DNA of 64,000 nucleotides from Paenibacillus_T sp033239625 (GCF_033239625.1 NZ_BTCK01000006.1:153361-217360), one strand, 5' to 3'. Shown: positions 26,067-35,533, counted from the first letter of the stretch. Numbers and translations: made by a program. Notes: a model not told the origin generated them from the letters alone.

Positions 26067-27362
26067 CTACATGTTCTCGATAACTTTATCCGCGAACACC
26101 GAGCACTTCACTTCTGTCGCGCCTTCCATCAGGCGAGCGAAGTCGTAAGTAACCGTTTTGTTGTTGATCGACGTTTCCAGACCTTTGTAGATCAGGTCTG
26201 CAGCTTCTTGCCAGCCGAGGTGCTCGAGGAGCATTACGCCGGACAGGATAACCGAACCTGGGTTAACAACGTCTTTGTCAGCATATTTAGGAGCCGTGCC
26301 GTGCGTAGCTTCGAAGATAGCATGGCCCGTCAGGTAGTTGATATTAGCGCCTGGAGCGATGCCGATACCGCCAACTTGTGCAGCCAGTGCGTCGGACAGG
26401 TAGTCGCCGTTCAGGTTGAGCGTTGCGATTACGTCGAAGTCCGTTGGACGCGTCAGAACTTGTTGCAGCGCGATGTCTGCGATTGCGTCTTTAACGAGGA
26501 TTTTGCCGGAATCAAGAGCAGCCTTCTGAGCAGCGTTAGCCGCTTCTTCGCCTTGCTCTGCTTTGATTGCGTCGTATTGGCCCCACGTGAACGTTTGTTC
26601 AGCGAACTCTTGCTCAGCTACTTCGTAGCCCCAGTTCTTGAACGCGCCTTCCGTGTATTTCATGATGTTGCCTTTGTGCACGAGCGTAACCGATTTGCGG
26701 CCATGCTTGATTGCGTATTCGATCGCTGCGCGAACGAGACGTTTCGAACCTTCGGACGATACTGGCTTGATGCCGATACCGGAAGTTTCTGGGAAGCGGA
26801 TTTTGTTAACGCCCATTTCTTGTTGAAGGAACGTCAGCACTTTCTTAACCGCTTCGGAACCGGATTGATACTCGATACCTGCATAGATGTCTTCTGTGTT
26901 CTCACGGAAGATAACCATGTCCACGAGCTCAGGACGTTTAACTGGCGAAGGCACGCCGTCGAAGTAACGTACTGGGCGGAGGCAAGTGTACAGGTCGAGC
27001 TCTTGACGAAGCGCAACGTTCAGGGAACGGATGCCGCCGCCGATTGGCGTCGTCAGTGGACCTTTGATCGCAACGATATATTCACGGATAGCCGTCAGCG
27101 TGTCAGCCGGCAGCCATTCGCCGTATTGGTTGAATGCTTTCTCGCCTGCGAATACTTCGTACCAAGCGATTTTCTTCTCGCCTTTGTATGCTTTCTCTAC
27201 AGCAGCGTCCAGAACGCGTACGGATGCGCGCCAGATGTCGCGGCCCGTGCCGTCACCCTCGATGAAAGGGATGATTGGATTGTTAGGCACTTGAAGTTTG
27301 CTGTCTTGAATCGTGATTGGTTGGCCTTCCGTTGGAAGAGCGAATTTCTCGAATTGTGGCAT
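26067..27362 (-). CDS. icd: Isocitrate dehydrogenase (NADP+)
   Basis: A 431-residue TCA-cycle enzyme converting isocitrate to 2-oxoglutarate. The segment IPFIEGDGTGRDIWRASVRV opens the nucleotide fold, PIGGGIRSLNVALRQELDLY carries substrate arginines and the phosphorylatable-serine region, and NLNGDYLSDALAAQVGGIGI and GTAPKYADKDVVNPGS complete the active site. The length fits the E. coli/B. subtilis homodimeric NADP type. It lies between citZ and mdh. AGGAGG precedes the ATG. Confidence 0.97.
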   Translation of the reverse strand: MPQFEKFALPTEGQPITIQDSKLQVPNNPIIPFIEGDGTGRDIWRASVRVLDAAVEKAYKGEKKIAWYEVFAGEKAFNQYGEWLPADTLTAIREYIVAIKGPLTTPIGGGIRSLNVALRQELDLYTCLRPVRYFDGVPSPVKRPELVDMVIFRENTEDIYAGIEYQSGSEAVKKVLTFLQQEMGVNKIRFPETSGIGIKPVSSEGSKRLVRAAIEYAIKHGRKSVTLVHKGNIMKYTEGAFKNWGYEVAEQEFAEQTFTWGQYDAIKAEQGEEAANAAQKAALDSGKILVKDAIADIALQQVLTRPTDFDVIATLNLNGDYLSDALAAQVGGIGIAPGANINYLTGHAIFEATHGTAPKYADKDVVNPGSVILSGVMLLEHLGWQEAADLIYKGLETSINNKTVTYDFARLMEGATEVKCSVFADKVIENM

Positions 27363-27414
27363 GGTCTTTGGTTCCTCCTAGAAAATAATAAATGATGATG
27401 CTGATGAAGCTTAT

Positions 27415-27591
27415 AGAGGTTGTTCAAAAAAGTCCGCTTGTGATCACGAAGTGAGTCAGGAAGTGTGTTCGACGTCGAAGCTTGCGTTCACCTTCGGCGT
27501 CCGGTACTCATGTAGGGGTTGCCTACACTCCGTTCCTCCTCCTTCAGGTTCTCGCAATCTTCTCGGTGCTGACAACCGAACTTTTTGAACT
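27415..27591. repeat. MITE-like repeat, copy R5 (full length)
   Basis: A 177-base copy filling most of the citZ-icd gap. Ends are GTTCAAAAAAGTCCGCTTGT on the left and ACCGAACTTTTTGAAC on the right. It reads in the same direction as R2 but its middle has diverged strongly. Confidence 0.8.
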
Positions 27592-27608
27592 CGCACTTAT
27601 AGCTCAGC

Positions 27609-28721
27609 TTAACGTTGAGCGATCGGTACGTACTTCGCATTCGTCGGTCCCGTATATTCTGCGCGTGGACGAATGAGGCGGTTGTCCTCATACTGCTCAA
27701 GGATATGGGCTGTCCAGCCAGACAGACGGCTGATTGCGAAGATTGGTGTGAACAGGTCGCGCGGAATGCCAAGCGTCGTGTAAACGGATGCCGAGTAGAA
27801 GTCAACGTTCGGCTTCAGACCCTTTTGACCTGTTACGAGCTCTTCAATTTTAACAGACATTTCGTAAAGCTCCAACGTGCCCTTTTGTTTGCCAAGCTCA
27901 CGGGACATCTTCATGAGATGCTTCGCGCGCGGATCGCCGTTCTTGTAGACGCGGTGTCCGAAGCCCATGATCTTAACTTTATTGTTCAGCTTGTCGTTGA
28001 TGTAGGACTCAACGTTTGCAAGCGAACCGATTTCTTCGAGCATAACCATAACCGCTTCGTTAGCGCCGCCATGCAGCGGTCCTTTCAGTGCGCCGATTGC
28101 CGACGTTACGCCCGAATAGATGTCGGACAACGTTGCAACCGTTACGCGTGCTGCGAAGGTCGAAGCGTTGAGCTCATGGTCTGCATGAAGAACAAGCGCT
28201 TGGTCAAGTGCTTTAACAGCGACTTCGCTTGGCTCTTCGCCAGTCAGCATGTAAAGGAAGTTATGAGCGATGGATACGCCTTGCTTCGGCGCGATCGGCT
28301 CAAGTCCTTGACGGATGCGCGAGTATGCAGCTACAACTGCTGGCAGTTGAGCTTGCAGACGGATCGCTTTGCGAATATTCGCTTCGCGCGACATATCGTT
28401 CGCTTCTGCATCATACAGAGCGAGGCTCGAAACTGCTGTGCGCAGAGAAGCCATGGAGTTGCTGTTGCTTGGCAGCAGCTTGAGATGCTCAATGGTTTGT
28501 TTAGGCAGTGCAGCATATTCACTGAATTGACGATTCAAATCGTCAAGCTCAGCTTGGGTAGGCAGCTTGCCGAACCAGAGTAAGTAAGCAACCTCTTCGA
28601 ACGAGGCGTTTTCTGCCAGTTCATCGATATTAATGCCACGGTACGTAAGTACGCCGTCGATGATGGAACTGATGGAGGAAGTCGTAGCGACAATTCCTTC
28701 CAGACCTTTGGTTGCTGTCAT
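27609..28721 (-). CDS. citZ: Citrate synthase
   Basis: A 370-residue citrate synthase condensing acetyl-CoA with oxaloacetate. Segments seen are ISSIIDGVLTYRGINIDEL, the catalytic-His region VLHADHELNASTFAARV, LHGGANEAVMVML and MGFGHRVYKNGDPRAK. The length matches the short Gram-positive type. The ATG at 28721 has GGAGAG seven bases upstream; an in-frame ATG 33 bases earlier does not. It is first in citZ-icd-mdh. Confidence 0.95.
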   Translation of the reverse strand: MTATKGLEGIVATTSSISSIIDGVLTYRGINIDELAENASFEEVAYLLWFGKLPTQAELDDLNRQFSEYAALPKQTIEHLKLLPSNSNSMASLRTAVSSLALYDAEANDMSREANIRKAIRLQAQLPAVVAAYSRIRQGLEPIAPKQGVSIAHNFLYMLTGEEPSEVAVKALDQALVLHADHELNASTFAARVTVATLSDIYSGVTSAIGALKGPLHGGANEAVMVMLEEIGSLANVESYINDKLNNKVKIMGFGHRVYKNGDPRAKHLMKMSRELGKQKGTLELYEMSVKIEELVTGQKGLKPNVDFYSASVYTTLGIPRDLFTPIFAISRLSGWTAHILEQYEDNRLIRPRAEYTGPTNAKYVPIAQR

Positions 28722-29016
28722 GTTTTTCTCTCCTTCGGTTTCGGAATTATCCAATGAAAAAGGAATCTCGTCGTATGTTCAACTATCTAATCATACCGAA
28801 TTTTGCCCATGAAGTGAACAAAACCGCACAAAACGCCGAATAGAATTCCTTTATCGACTTAATAAAGTATTTTTGCCACAGTTAAAAAAAATAACATATT
28901 TCCCTTATCATCGGCAATGTTGTTAGGATTCGAGACTAGAAAATGGTAAACTGGTGACATTAGCCGTCATTGAAACTTGGGCAGCGGCAGTCTAATCGTA
29001 TTCGGAGGAAGCAATT

Positions 29017-30543
29017 ATGAAGGAACAACGCCTAGGCATTATCGACATCGGCTCCAACTCTATTCGACTTGCCGTCTATGAACGTACCGCTAATGGAGCT
29101 CACCGCGTCATTGACGGCAGCAAACGACCCGCGAGGCTAAGCGGCAGTATCGATGATCACGGTCGTCTGCGGCCAGAGAAAATCGATGAACTTATTGACA
29201 TAATGAACCATTACCGACTCATTTGCGCCCATCATCGCACGGGCTATATACGCGCTGTCGCCACTGCAGCGATTCGCAATGCCGCTAATCGAGACGAGAT
29301 TGTGGAACGCGTGCAGGAAGAGGCAGGACTTACCATCGAGGTACTCTCCGGCGAAGAGGAGGCTCGGTTCGGCTTCCTTGGCATGATCAACACCCTCGAT
29401 GTCCGTGAAGGCTTCTTGATCGATATCGGCGGCGGGAGCACCGAAATATCATTGTTTCGCGACCGGACACTCGTACAGAGCGTATCGTTCCCTATCGGTT
29501 GCGTAAATATGTCCCAATTTCTCGCCAAAGACGGCACCTTGTCCAATCAAGGGCTTCAAGAGCTTGAGGAAGCAGTCGAGCGCACAATTCGCCATGAAGC
29601 GTGGCTAAGCTGGACGCCGGGAATGCCGCTGATCGGCGTGGGCGGCACCGTTCGAGCGCTGAGCAAGGTCGACCAAGCGGATAGCAAGTATGCTTTCCCA
29701 CTTACACACAATTATAAGATGACAAGCGAACGAACGGACGAGCTGTTCGAACAGCTCCGTCCAATCCCTACGGATAAACGGAATAAATTTCCGGGCTTGT
29801 CCAAAGACCGCGCCGATGTAATCGTATCGGGTCTTGCGATCCTTCGCTGCCTGTTCCGCAAGCTGCAGGCGACCCACTACCTCGTCTGTGGCGCTGGTCT
29901 AAGAGATGGCTTGTTCTACGATACCCGGTTCCCGAATCAGCCGCGGATGGACGATGTGCTCGGCTACAGCGTGCGCAACCTAAGCTTACTGCACCCTGAA
30001 GCACCGCAGCCTCACGTCATGCAGGTGAATCGACTTGCGATGCAGCTGTTCGAACACTTGAGCCCTAAGACAGAGTTGCCGGAACGTGCATACCGCTTGA
30101 TGGATACCGCCTCGTCGCTGTTCCGAATCGGTGCATCCATCGATTATTATCAATACGCGAAGCATTCCTTTTATCTCATCGTCAATTCGCATTTGAACGG
30201 GCTCTCTCATCGTGAGATGGTTCTGGTCGCTGCGATTGCCTCCTTCAAAGGAAAAAGCCGGCTGCGCCAGCAAATCGCCGAATTCCGCGAGCTGCTTGAG
30301 GACAAGGATCTCGACTATATCACACTGCTCGGCACGCTGCTGCAGCTAGCAATCGCGCTGGATCGTACTGAGACGCAGTCAATTGGACGTCTATCCATAG
30401 CAACCGTACAAGGAACACTTAAACTTGAAGCGTTGACAAGCGGAAGCCCGCTCGATGTCGAGCGGGCCGAAGTAGAAGAGTTAAGCAAAGATTTTCATAA
30501 AGCATGGCATCTGACGCCTGTTCTTGTGGTGCCTAACTATTGA
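29017..30543 (+). CDS. ppx: Ppx/GppA exopolyphosphatase
   Basis: A 508-residue member of the ASKHA phosphatase superfamily. The N-terminal phosphate loop is GIIDIGSNSIRLAVYE, RAVATAAIRNAAN follows, the catalytic Glu is in LSGEEEARFGFLG and the second loop is DIGGGSTEISLFR. The C-terminal half (about 310-508) is the helical HD-like domain that sets chain preference. It releases phosphate from polyphosphate or from pppGpp. It is convergent with ppk and overlaps its end by seven bases. GGAGG precedes the ATG. Confidence 0.93.
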   Translation: MKEQRLGIIDIGSNSIRLAVYERTANGAHRVIDGSKRPARLSGSIDDHGRLRPEKIDELIDIMNHYRLICAHHRTGYIRAVATAAIRNAANRDEIVERVQEEAGLTIEVLSGEEEARFGFLGMINTLDVREGFLIDIGGGSTEISLFRDRTLVQSVSFPIGCVNMSQFLAKDGTLSNQGLQELEEAVERTIRHEAWLSWTPGMPLIGVGGTVRALSKVDQADSKYAFPLTHNYKMTSERTDELFEQLRPIPTDKRNKFPGLSKDRADVIVSGLAILRCLFRKLQATHYLVCGAGLRDGLFYDTRFPNQPRMDDVLGYSVRNLSLLHPEAPQPHVMQVNRLAMQLFEHLSPKTELPERAYRLMDTASSLFRIGASIDYYQYAKHSFYLIVNSHLNGLSHREMVLVAAIASFKGKSRLRQQIAEFRELLEDKDLDYITLLGTLLQLAIALDRTETQSIGRLSIATVQGTLKLEALTSGSPLDVERAEVEELSKDFHKAWHLTPVLVVPNY

Positions 30544-32603
30544 TGCGACTTCCAACGCTTTATCCGCTTCGCCTCGAACTGGCTCCGCATCGGAGCCAGT
30601 TCGTTCGTTACACGCTGGTATACGCCGGTCGATTGCAGCTCATGCGCCTTCACATTGTCTTCCAGGTTCATGAACAGAATGTTCCGAATCATTCGGCGAA
30701 GATTGCCGTCGAATACCGGGCACATCAGTTCGATGCGACGGTTCAAGTTGCGCGTCATCCAATCGGCGCTCGATAGATAGACTTCCTCTTCGCCGCCATT
30801 AGCGAACAGCGTCAAACGTGAATGCTCCAAATAACGGTCCACGATGCTGATGACACGAATGTTCTCGCTGAGCCCTTCTACGCCTGGGCGAAGACAGCAT
30901 ACGCCGCGCACGATCAGATCGATCTTAACCCCAGCTTGCGAAGCGGAGTACAACTTATCGATCATCTCCTGATTGGACAACGAGTTCATCTTCGCAATAA
31001 TGCGCGCGGGACGCCCCTCTATTGCATGCTCCTTCTCCCGATCGATTAAGGCAAACAGCTTATCCTTAAGCGACGTCGGTGCGACACCGAAAGCCCGCCA
31101 ATCATAGGGAGCCGAATAACCTGTCATCTCATTGAATAATGCAGAAGCGTCCTCGCCAATTACAGGATGCGAAGTGAATAACCCGATATCGGTATATAAC
31201 TTGGCGGTACTATCGTTATAGTTTCCTGTGCCGACATGCACATAACGACGTAATCCATCCAGTTCACGTCGAACGACCAGCAAAATCTTGGCATGAGTCT
31301 TCAAGCCGATCAGGCCATATACAACGTGACAGCCTGCTTTCTCAAGCTGGCGCGCCCACGCGATATTACGTTCTTCATCGAAACGCGCCTTGAGCTCCAC
31401 GACGACCGTAACCTGCTTGCCGGATTCGGCTGCTTTGGCAAGCGCTTGGACAAGCTCCGATTGACCGCTGACCCGATACAATGTCATTTTGATCGCGAGA
31501 ACCTCAGGATCATAGGCTGCCTGTACGAGAAAATCGGTTACCGCCTCGAAAGATTCATACGGGTGATAAACAAGCACATCGCGCTCGCGCAGCACCTCGA
31601 ACATATCCTCTGTATCGTCGAATTCACGCGGATAGACCGGATCCATTCGCTCATATCGCAAATTATCGTAATTGGGCAGCGTCACCGCGAACTTCATCAG
31701 GAAGCTCAAATCAAGCGGCCCGTCGATCTCGACGATATTATCGTTAATCTCCAGCTCATCCTTCAGTACGGCAAGCGCATAAGGGTCAATTTCCTTATCC
31801 ACCTCCAGCCGTACCGTCATCCCCCAGCGCCGGCGGCGAAGCTCCTTCTCGATCTCCTCCAGCAGGTCCTCCGCATTCTCCTCGTTCAACGTCAAGTCGG
31901 AGTTGCGCGTAATCCGAAACGGATGCACCGCATATGGCGTATACCCTTTGAATAGCGTGTCGATATACTTCTCGATCAGATCCTCGAGCAGCACGAATTC
32001 GGAACGTTTCGTACCGGAACGCACAGGCAGCGGGATATGGCGAGGCAGTATGGACGGGATTTGGATAATTGCAAAATAGGGCTCTTCATCCGGCGCATCG
32101 TCGTCTTTGCGAAGCAGGACGGACATGTACAGCTCCTTCGTATGTACGAGCGGGAAAGGACGGCTCTGGTCGACGGCCATCGGCGTCAGAACAGGGAAGA
32201 CGATATCGTGAAAATATCGTTCCATTGCCGTCGTCTGCGTCACGTTCAGCTCATCGATGCTGCGGAAGACGATGCCTTCCTTCGCCATGCCGCGTACAAC
32301 TTCACGGAATGTGCGATATTGTTCCGTAACCATTTGCGACGTACGTTTGATCAATCGTTTCCATAGTCCTGCCGGCGTGTATCCGGTGAAATCCATCTTC
32401 GTCAGACCGGCTTTCAATTGACTCTGAACGCCTGCTCCTCTGACGCTTATGAATTCGTCCAGATTACTGGATACGATAGCAAGAAATTTCGCTCGTTCCA
32501 GCAGCGGTGTTGTAGCATCCTGCGCCTCGCGCAGTACGCGGCGATTGAATTCGATCCAGCTTAGATCGCGGTTGACATAGTGGGACATTATTTGCTTGCT
32601 CAT
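30537..32603 (-). CDS. ppk: Polyphosphate kinase 1
   Basis: A 688-residue enzyme that polymerises ATP gamma-phosphate into polyphosphate. The N-terminal domain begins YVNRDLSWIEFNRRVL; two phospholipase-D-like catalytic domains follow, with the autophosphorylated His in GLIGLKTHAKILLVVRR and a second His region in HVGTGNYNDSTAKLYTDIGL. The start at 32603 follows GGAGG at 11 bases and gives the usual family length; in-frame ATGs at 32657 and 32633 are upstream. Together with ppx it gives opposing polyphosphate synthesis and breakdown. Confidence 0.94.
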   Translation of the reverse strand: MSKQIMSHYVNRDLSWIEFNRRVLREAQDATTPLLERAKFLAIVSSNLDEFISVRGAGVQSQLKAGLTKMDFTGYTPAGLWKRLIKRTSQMVTEQYRTFREVVRGMAKEGIVFRSIDELNVTQTTAMERYFHDIVFPVLTPMAVDQSRPFPLVHTKELYMSVLLRKDDDAPDEEPYFAIIQIPSILPRHIPLPVRSGTKRSEFVLLEDLIEKYIDTLFKGYTPYAVHPFRITRNSDLTLNEENAEDLLEEIEKELRRRRWGMTVRLEVDKEIDPYALAVLKDELEINDNIVEIDGPLDLSFLMKFAVTLPNYDNLRYERMDPVYPREFDDTEDMFEVLRERDVLVYHPYESFEAVTDFLVQAAYDPEVLAIKMTLYRVSGQSELVQALAKAAESGKQVTVVVELKARFDEERNIAWARQLEKAGCHVVYGLIGLKTHAKILLVVRRELDGLRRYVHVGTGNYNDSTAKLYTDIGLFTSHPVIGEDASALFNEMTGYSAPYDWRAFGVAPTSLKDKLFALIDREKEHAIEGRPARIIAKMNSLSNQEMIDKLYSASQAGVKIDLIVRGVCCLRPGVEGLSENIRVISIVDRYLEHSRLTLFANGGEEEVYLSSADWMTRNLNRRIELMCPVFDGNLRRMIRNILFMNLEDNVKAHELQSTGVYQRVTNELAPMRSQFEAKRIKRWKSHQ

Positions 32604-32686
32604 ACGGACGAGCGCCTCCATTCTTGTCCTCATTATGCTTGTCGAATATTTGTACAATGTTAAAGATTTGTAAACCTATTGTTAAA

Positions 32687-32702
32687 GAGATCGTTCAAAA
32701 AG
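32687..32702. repeat. MITE-like end fragment R6
   Basis: AGAGATCGTTCAAAAAG matches one end of the repeat family; no partner end is found nearby. Confidence 0.4.
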
Positions 32703-32839
32703 GGGGTCCAGCATTGTACATAACGGACAAGATGTCTCATCGAGCTTTGGAAAAAGCTTCTGATTCATGATAAACTTTCTAGTACAGCTTGACTTTCGAA
32801 CGTACTTATTTGGAACTCATCCTTAGGAGGTGCGGCAGC

Positions 32840-33955
32840 TTGAACAAAATCGTTGCCATGCGCTTATGGCGTGGCCTATTCGTCGCAGTCATGCTCGCTC
32901 TGCTTGTGCTAGCCGTTGTGTATGTAACACCGCTCGTTTATCCATTCTTGATCGGCTGGATTCTCGCTTATGCGCTTAATCCTCTCGTCCGCTTCCTACA
33001 GAAGAGAGCCCGTTTTCCAAGATGGCTCGCAGTTACCTTCTCCTTATTCCTATTCGTTATTGTTGCCGTAACGATTGTTTCTGCCCTCATAACCCGAATT
33101 GTAACGGAAGTCATTCATCTCTCCCAGTCCATTAACGGTACGATCAATTGGTGGCGCGATGAGTTCGATAAGTTTATAAACACCCCCGAAATGCAGGATC
33201 TCATTAATAAAATCAGCACCTTCTATAACGATAATCCGAAGTATCAGCAGCCGATCAACAACAAGATCGAAGATACCGCAGGCCTGCTGGCAGAAGCGAG
33301 CACGAACATCGTCACCCATTTCTTCAATGGGCTGACATCGATTCTGATCTCGCTGCCGAACGTCCTGACCATTACCGTTGTCGTATTGCTCGCTTCATTC
33401 TTCATCGGCAAGGACTGGCAGAAACATGCCAATGTACTTACCGGCTGGGTGCCTAGCGGCCTCATGAAGTCCATCACAACCGTATGGGTCGACCTGCAAA
33501 AGGCGCTGTTCGGCTATCTGCGCTCACAGTTTATTATGATCTCGATTACAGCGGTTGTCGTTATTATCGGTCTTCTCCTGCTCGGCGTAAATTACGCCAT
33601 TACGATCGGCCTGCTGATCGGCCTCGTCGACCTGCTGCCCTACCTCGGCGTCGGCGCTGTCATGGTGCCTTGGATCGCCTACACGTTCATCTACGGCGAT
33701 GTGCAGCTCGGCATCGGCCTTTCGATCCTGTACGGCGTCATCCTCGTCGCTCGTCAGATGATCGAGCCGAAAGTGCTCGCCAGCAGCGTTGGTCTAGACC
33801 CGCTGCCTACGCTCATCGCAATGTTCGTTGGTCTGAAGCTGTTCGGCGTGCTCGGTCTCATCATAGGCCCGGTATCGCTCGTCATCTTGTTCGCCTTCCA
33901 ACGAGCCAATGTGTTCCGAGACCTGTACCAATTCATCATGCGCGGAGCGAAGTAG
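32840..33955 (+). CDS. ytvI: Sporulation membrane protein YtvI (AI-2E exporter family fold)
   Basis: A 371-residue polytopic membrane protein with about eight helices. Two helices lie at the N-terminus (GLFVAVMLALLVLAVVYV and YPFLIGWILAYALNPLV), a soluble segment of about 110 residues follows, then a C-terminal block with LLIGLVDLLPYLGVGAVMVPW and LGLIIGPVSLVILFAF. The family is the AI-2E transporter superfamily; the spore-forming branch is called YtvI. The start is TTG 32840, seven bases after AGGAGGTG. The neighbour fxsA is also its neighbour in B. subtilis. Confidence 0.9.
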   Translation: MNKIVAMRLWRGLFVAVMLALLVLAVVYVTPLVYPFLIGWILAYALNPLVRFLQKRARFPRWLAVTFSLFLFVIVAVTIVSALITRIVTEVIHLSQSINGTINWWRDEFDKFINTPEMQDLINKISTFYNDNPKYQQPINNKIEDTAGLLAEASTNIVTHFFNGLTSILISLPNVLTITVVVLLASFFIGKDWQKHANVLTGWVPSGLMKSITTVWVDLQKALFGYLRSQFIMISITAVVVIIGLLLLGVNYAITIGLLIGLVDLLPYLGVGAVMVPWIAYTFIYGDVQLGIGLSILYGVILVARQMIEPKVLASSVGLDPLPTLIAMFVGLKLFGVLGLIIGPVSLVILFAFQRANVFRDLYQFIMRGAK

Positions 33956-33963
33956 CCTGGTAA

Positions 33964-34123
33964 AACGGAGCTGGCTTGTAGAGCCGAATGCACTGCGCAT
34001 GCAAATGTTCTTACGATCGCTGTTGTCCTCGGATTGTTCTGATTATATAAATTCAGATGCGGTAACAATCCGAGTGACAAAGGCGACCACTTCGTTTCTC
34101 CAGAATCATTTGCATGCTCCGTT
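33964..34123. repeat. Structured repeat element, copy A (paired-stem family)
   Basis: The centre (34012-34087) is nearly identical to 59184-59260. Nested stems are CGGATTGTT/AACAATCCG (34030-34038 with 34064-34072), TTGTC/GACAA, and TCGC/GCGA. The outer stem GCATGCAAATG (33997-34007) with CATTTGCATGC (34107-34117) is specific to this copy, and AACGGAGC/GCTCCGTT closes the element. It lies directly after ytvI and fills most of the 355-base gap before fxsA, which otherwise holds only a terminator. Confidence 0.8.
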
Positions 34124-34204
34124 TAGCGGCTACTTCTTTTTATTAAAATTTAGTAAATGGAAGTTCTTACTTCTTCCATTCTACCAAGATTGATATTCAG
34201 ATTC

Positions 34205-34237
34205 AAAAAAGGTCGAGCATCTGCTCAACCTTTTTTT
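34205..34237. terminator. Bidirectional terminator between ytvI and fxsA
   Basis: AAAAAAGGTCGAGCA and TGCTCAACCTTTTTTT form the stem, with A and T runs on both sides. Confidence 0.85.
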
Positions 34238-34310
34238 ATTTTCCCCCTCCCCCTGCTTCGCAAAGCGCGACTTGAGGAGACATCGCAGCGAAGCATTACC
34301 TTCCACGATT

Positions 34311-34703
34311 TTACCAGCGTCGAATCGTGAAAGAGCCGCCGTTGCGAAGCTTTCTCTCGATAAAGGTGAGCATATAAACCTTATAGAGCGGCCGCGTGAA
34401 AGGAAAGAGCAGCGTCAAGCCGATTATGTCGGACAGGAAGCCTGGAAGCATGAGCAGAATCGAGCCTAGGAGCACGCAGAAGCCATCGAGCATCGCATGT
34501 CCCGGCGGCAAGCCTTGTTGAAGCTGCTGCTGCATTTCCAGCCACGATTTGCGCCCCTCGAATCGCATTAAGTAAAACCCGGCAAAGGCCGACAAGAGCA
34601 GCAGCAGGAACGAAATTCCCCCGCCGAGCCAAGCCCCAACCGCGCTAATAGTCCACCAATCAATTAATAAGCCGACAATTACGATAAGAAGCCATTTGCG
34701 CAT
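34311..34703 (-). CDS. fxsA: FxsA-family membrane protein
   Basis: A 130-residue membrane protein with four hydrophobic stretches. They begin with RKWLLIVIVGLLIDWWTI and continue GGGISFLLLLLSAFAGFYLM, AMLDGFCVLLGSILLMLPGF and DIIGLTLLFPFTRPLYKV. The motif LLMLPGFLSDIIGLTLLFP is the FxsA signature. In E. coli FxsA lessens F-plasmid exclusion of phage T7; the native role is unknown. ATG 34703 is nine bases after AGGAGGT. The ytvI-fxsA-pyk neighbourhood matches B. subtilis. Confidence 0.9.
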   Translation of the reverse strand: MRKWLLIVIVGLLIDWWTISAVGAWLGGGISFLLLLLSAFAGFYLMRFEGRKSWLEMQQQLQQGLPPGHAMLDGFCVLLGSILLMLPGFLSDIIGLTLLFPFTRPLYKVYMLTFIERKLRNGGSFTIRRW

Positions 34704-34730
34704 GATGACATAACCTCCTAAAAGCAATTT

Positions 34731-34880
34731 GCTTACTTCATGAAATACTGCCTGTAAGGAAATTGCTTACTTCGTAAGCATATACTTAGCAATTTGCTTG
34801 CTTCTCGCTACGACAACCTGTGAGCAGCAATTTGCCTGCTCTTCATTACTATTGTCAGTCAGTAATATGCTTGTTTCTTG
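34731..34880. repeat. Degenerate tandem repeats upstream of fxsA
   Basis: About five diverged copies of GCAATTTGCTTACTTC, at roughly 34731, 34760, 34788, 34830 and 34866, spaced 28-42 bases apart. The same word appears near 8498. Their position between the thioesterase stop and the fxsA start suggests regulatory or mobile-repeat origin; no gene is present. Confidence 0.55.
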
Positions 34881-34936
34881 TTACTACGTAGGTAACTGAT
34901 CATTCGGTGCAAATTATTAGATGCTAATTAATGCTA

Positions 34937-35428
34937 TTAATCCCCTTGCGTAAGCTGCTTCAGCATTGCGTAGAGCTCCGGCATTGCCCGATCCAGTCTT
35001 GCCGGCTTGAACGAACCGTTCACCCACATATGCCGCGTGCCGCCTGCTGCGAGCAATTCTCGCGTCTCTAAAGCTCGACTATCTTGAAGATCGCCGCCAG
35101 CGGCCAGATCGGAAGCGTCGCCGAGCCGAATTTGCGACTCAAAGGCTAACCGTACCGGTGAATAATCCGCAATTCGTGTGCACACTAACACAACATCGTC
35201 ATAGCGAGCCGACTTTATATATTTGCAATCGATATCGATTACAGGCAGCAGCAAACCCGCCGCCTCGATATCGCGATAGGCATAACCTGCATGCCGGATC
35301 CACTCGGTGCGTCCGATCTCGAACCAAGTCAGATAGTTGCCGTGAAAGACGACGCTCATCTGATCGGTCTCCTCATAACGAACCCTGAGCGGATGAACAT
35401 GCCATTGTTGCTGCTCGTTCATTTTCAT
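34937..35428 (-). CDS. Acyl-CoA thioesterase, YbgC-like hotdog protein
   Basis: A 163-residue hotdog-fold thioesterase. The active-site strand reads RYEETDQMSVVFHGNYLTWFE with the catalytic Asp, and is followed by the central helix and ARYDDVVLVCTRI. An insertion of about 20 residues (SDLAAGGDLQDSRALETREL) makes it longer than the usual 135-140. It hydrolyses short or long acyl-CoA in relatives. The start may be ATG 35428 or ATG 35422; the latter has better spacing from AGGG. It is a single gene upstream of fxsA. Confidence 0.85.
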   Translation of the reverse strand: MKMNEQQQWHVHPLRVRYEETDQMSVVFHGNYLTWFEIGRTEWIRHAGYAYRDIEAAGLLLPVIDIDCKYIKSARYDDVVLVCTRIADYSPVRLAFESQIRLGDASDLAAGGDLQDSRALETRELLAAGGTRHMWVNGSFKPARLDRAMPELYAMLKQLTQGD

Positions 35429-35492
35429 CCCTGCATTTCTTGATTTAATGATTTATTGAAACAATCGAATAAATGGTTATCTGGTAGAACAA

Positions 35493-35518
35493 AAGCGACG
35501 GCTAATAGACCGTCGCTT
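35493..35518 (-). terminator. Terminator after pyk
   Basis: AAGCGACGG and CCGTCGCTT form a 9-bp stem; TTTTGTT follows on the minus strand. Confidence 0.85.
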
Positions 35519-35533
35519 GAATAACATCACGTA

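Noticed and set aside
26208..27395. 395-residue open frame antisense to icd
   Set aside because: Shadow of the icd gene; composition follows its complement and no ribosome binding site or motif is present.
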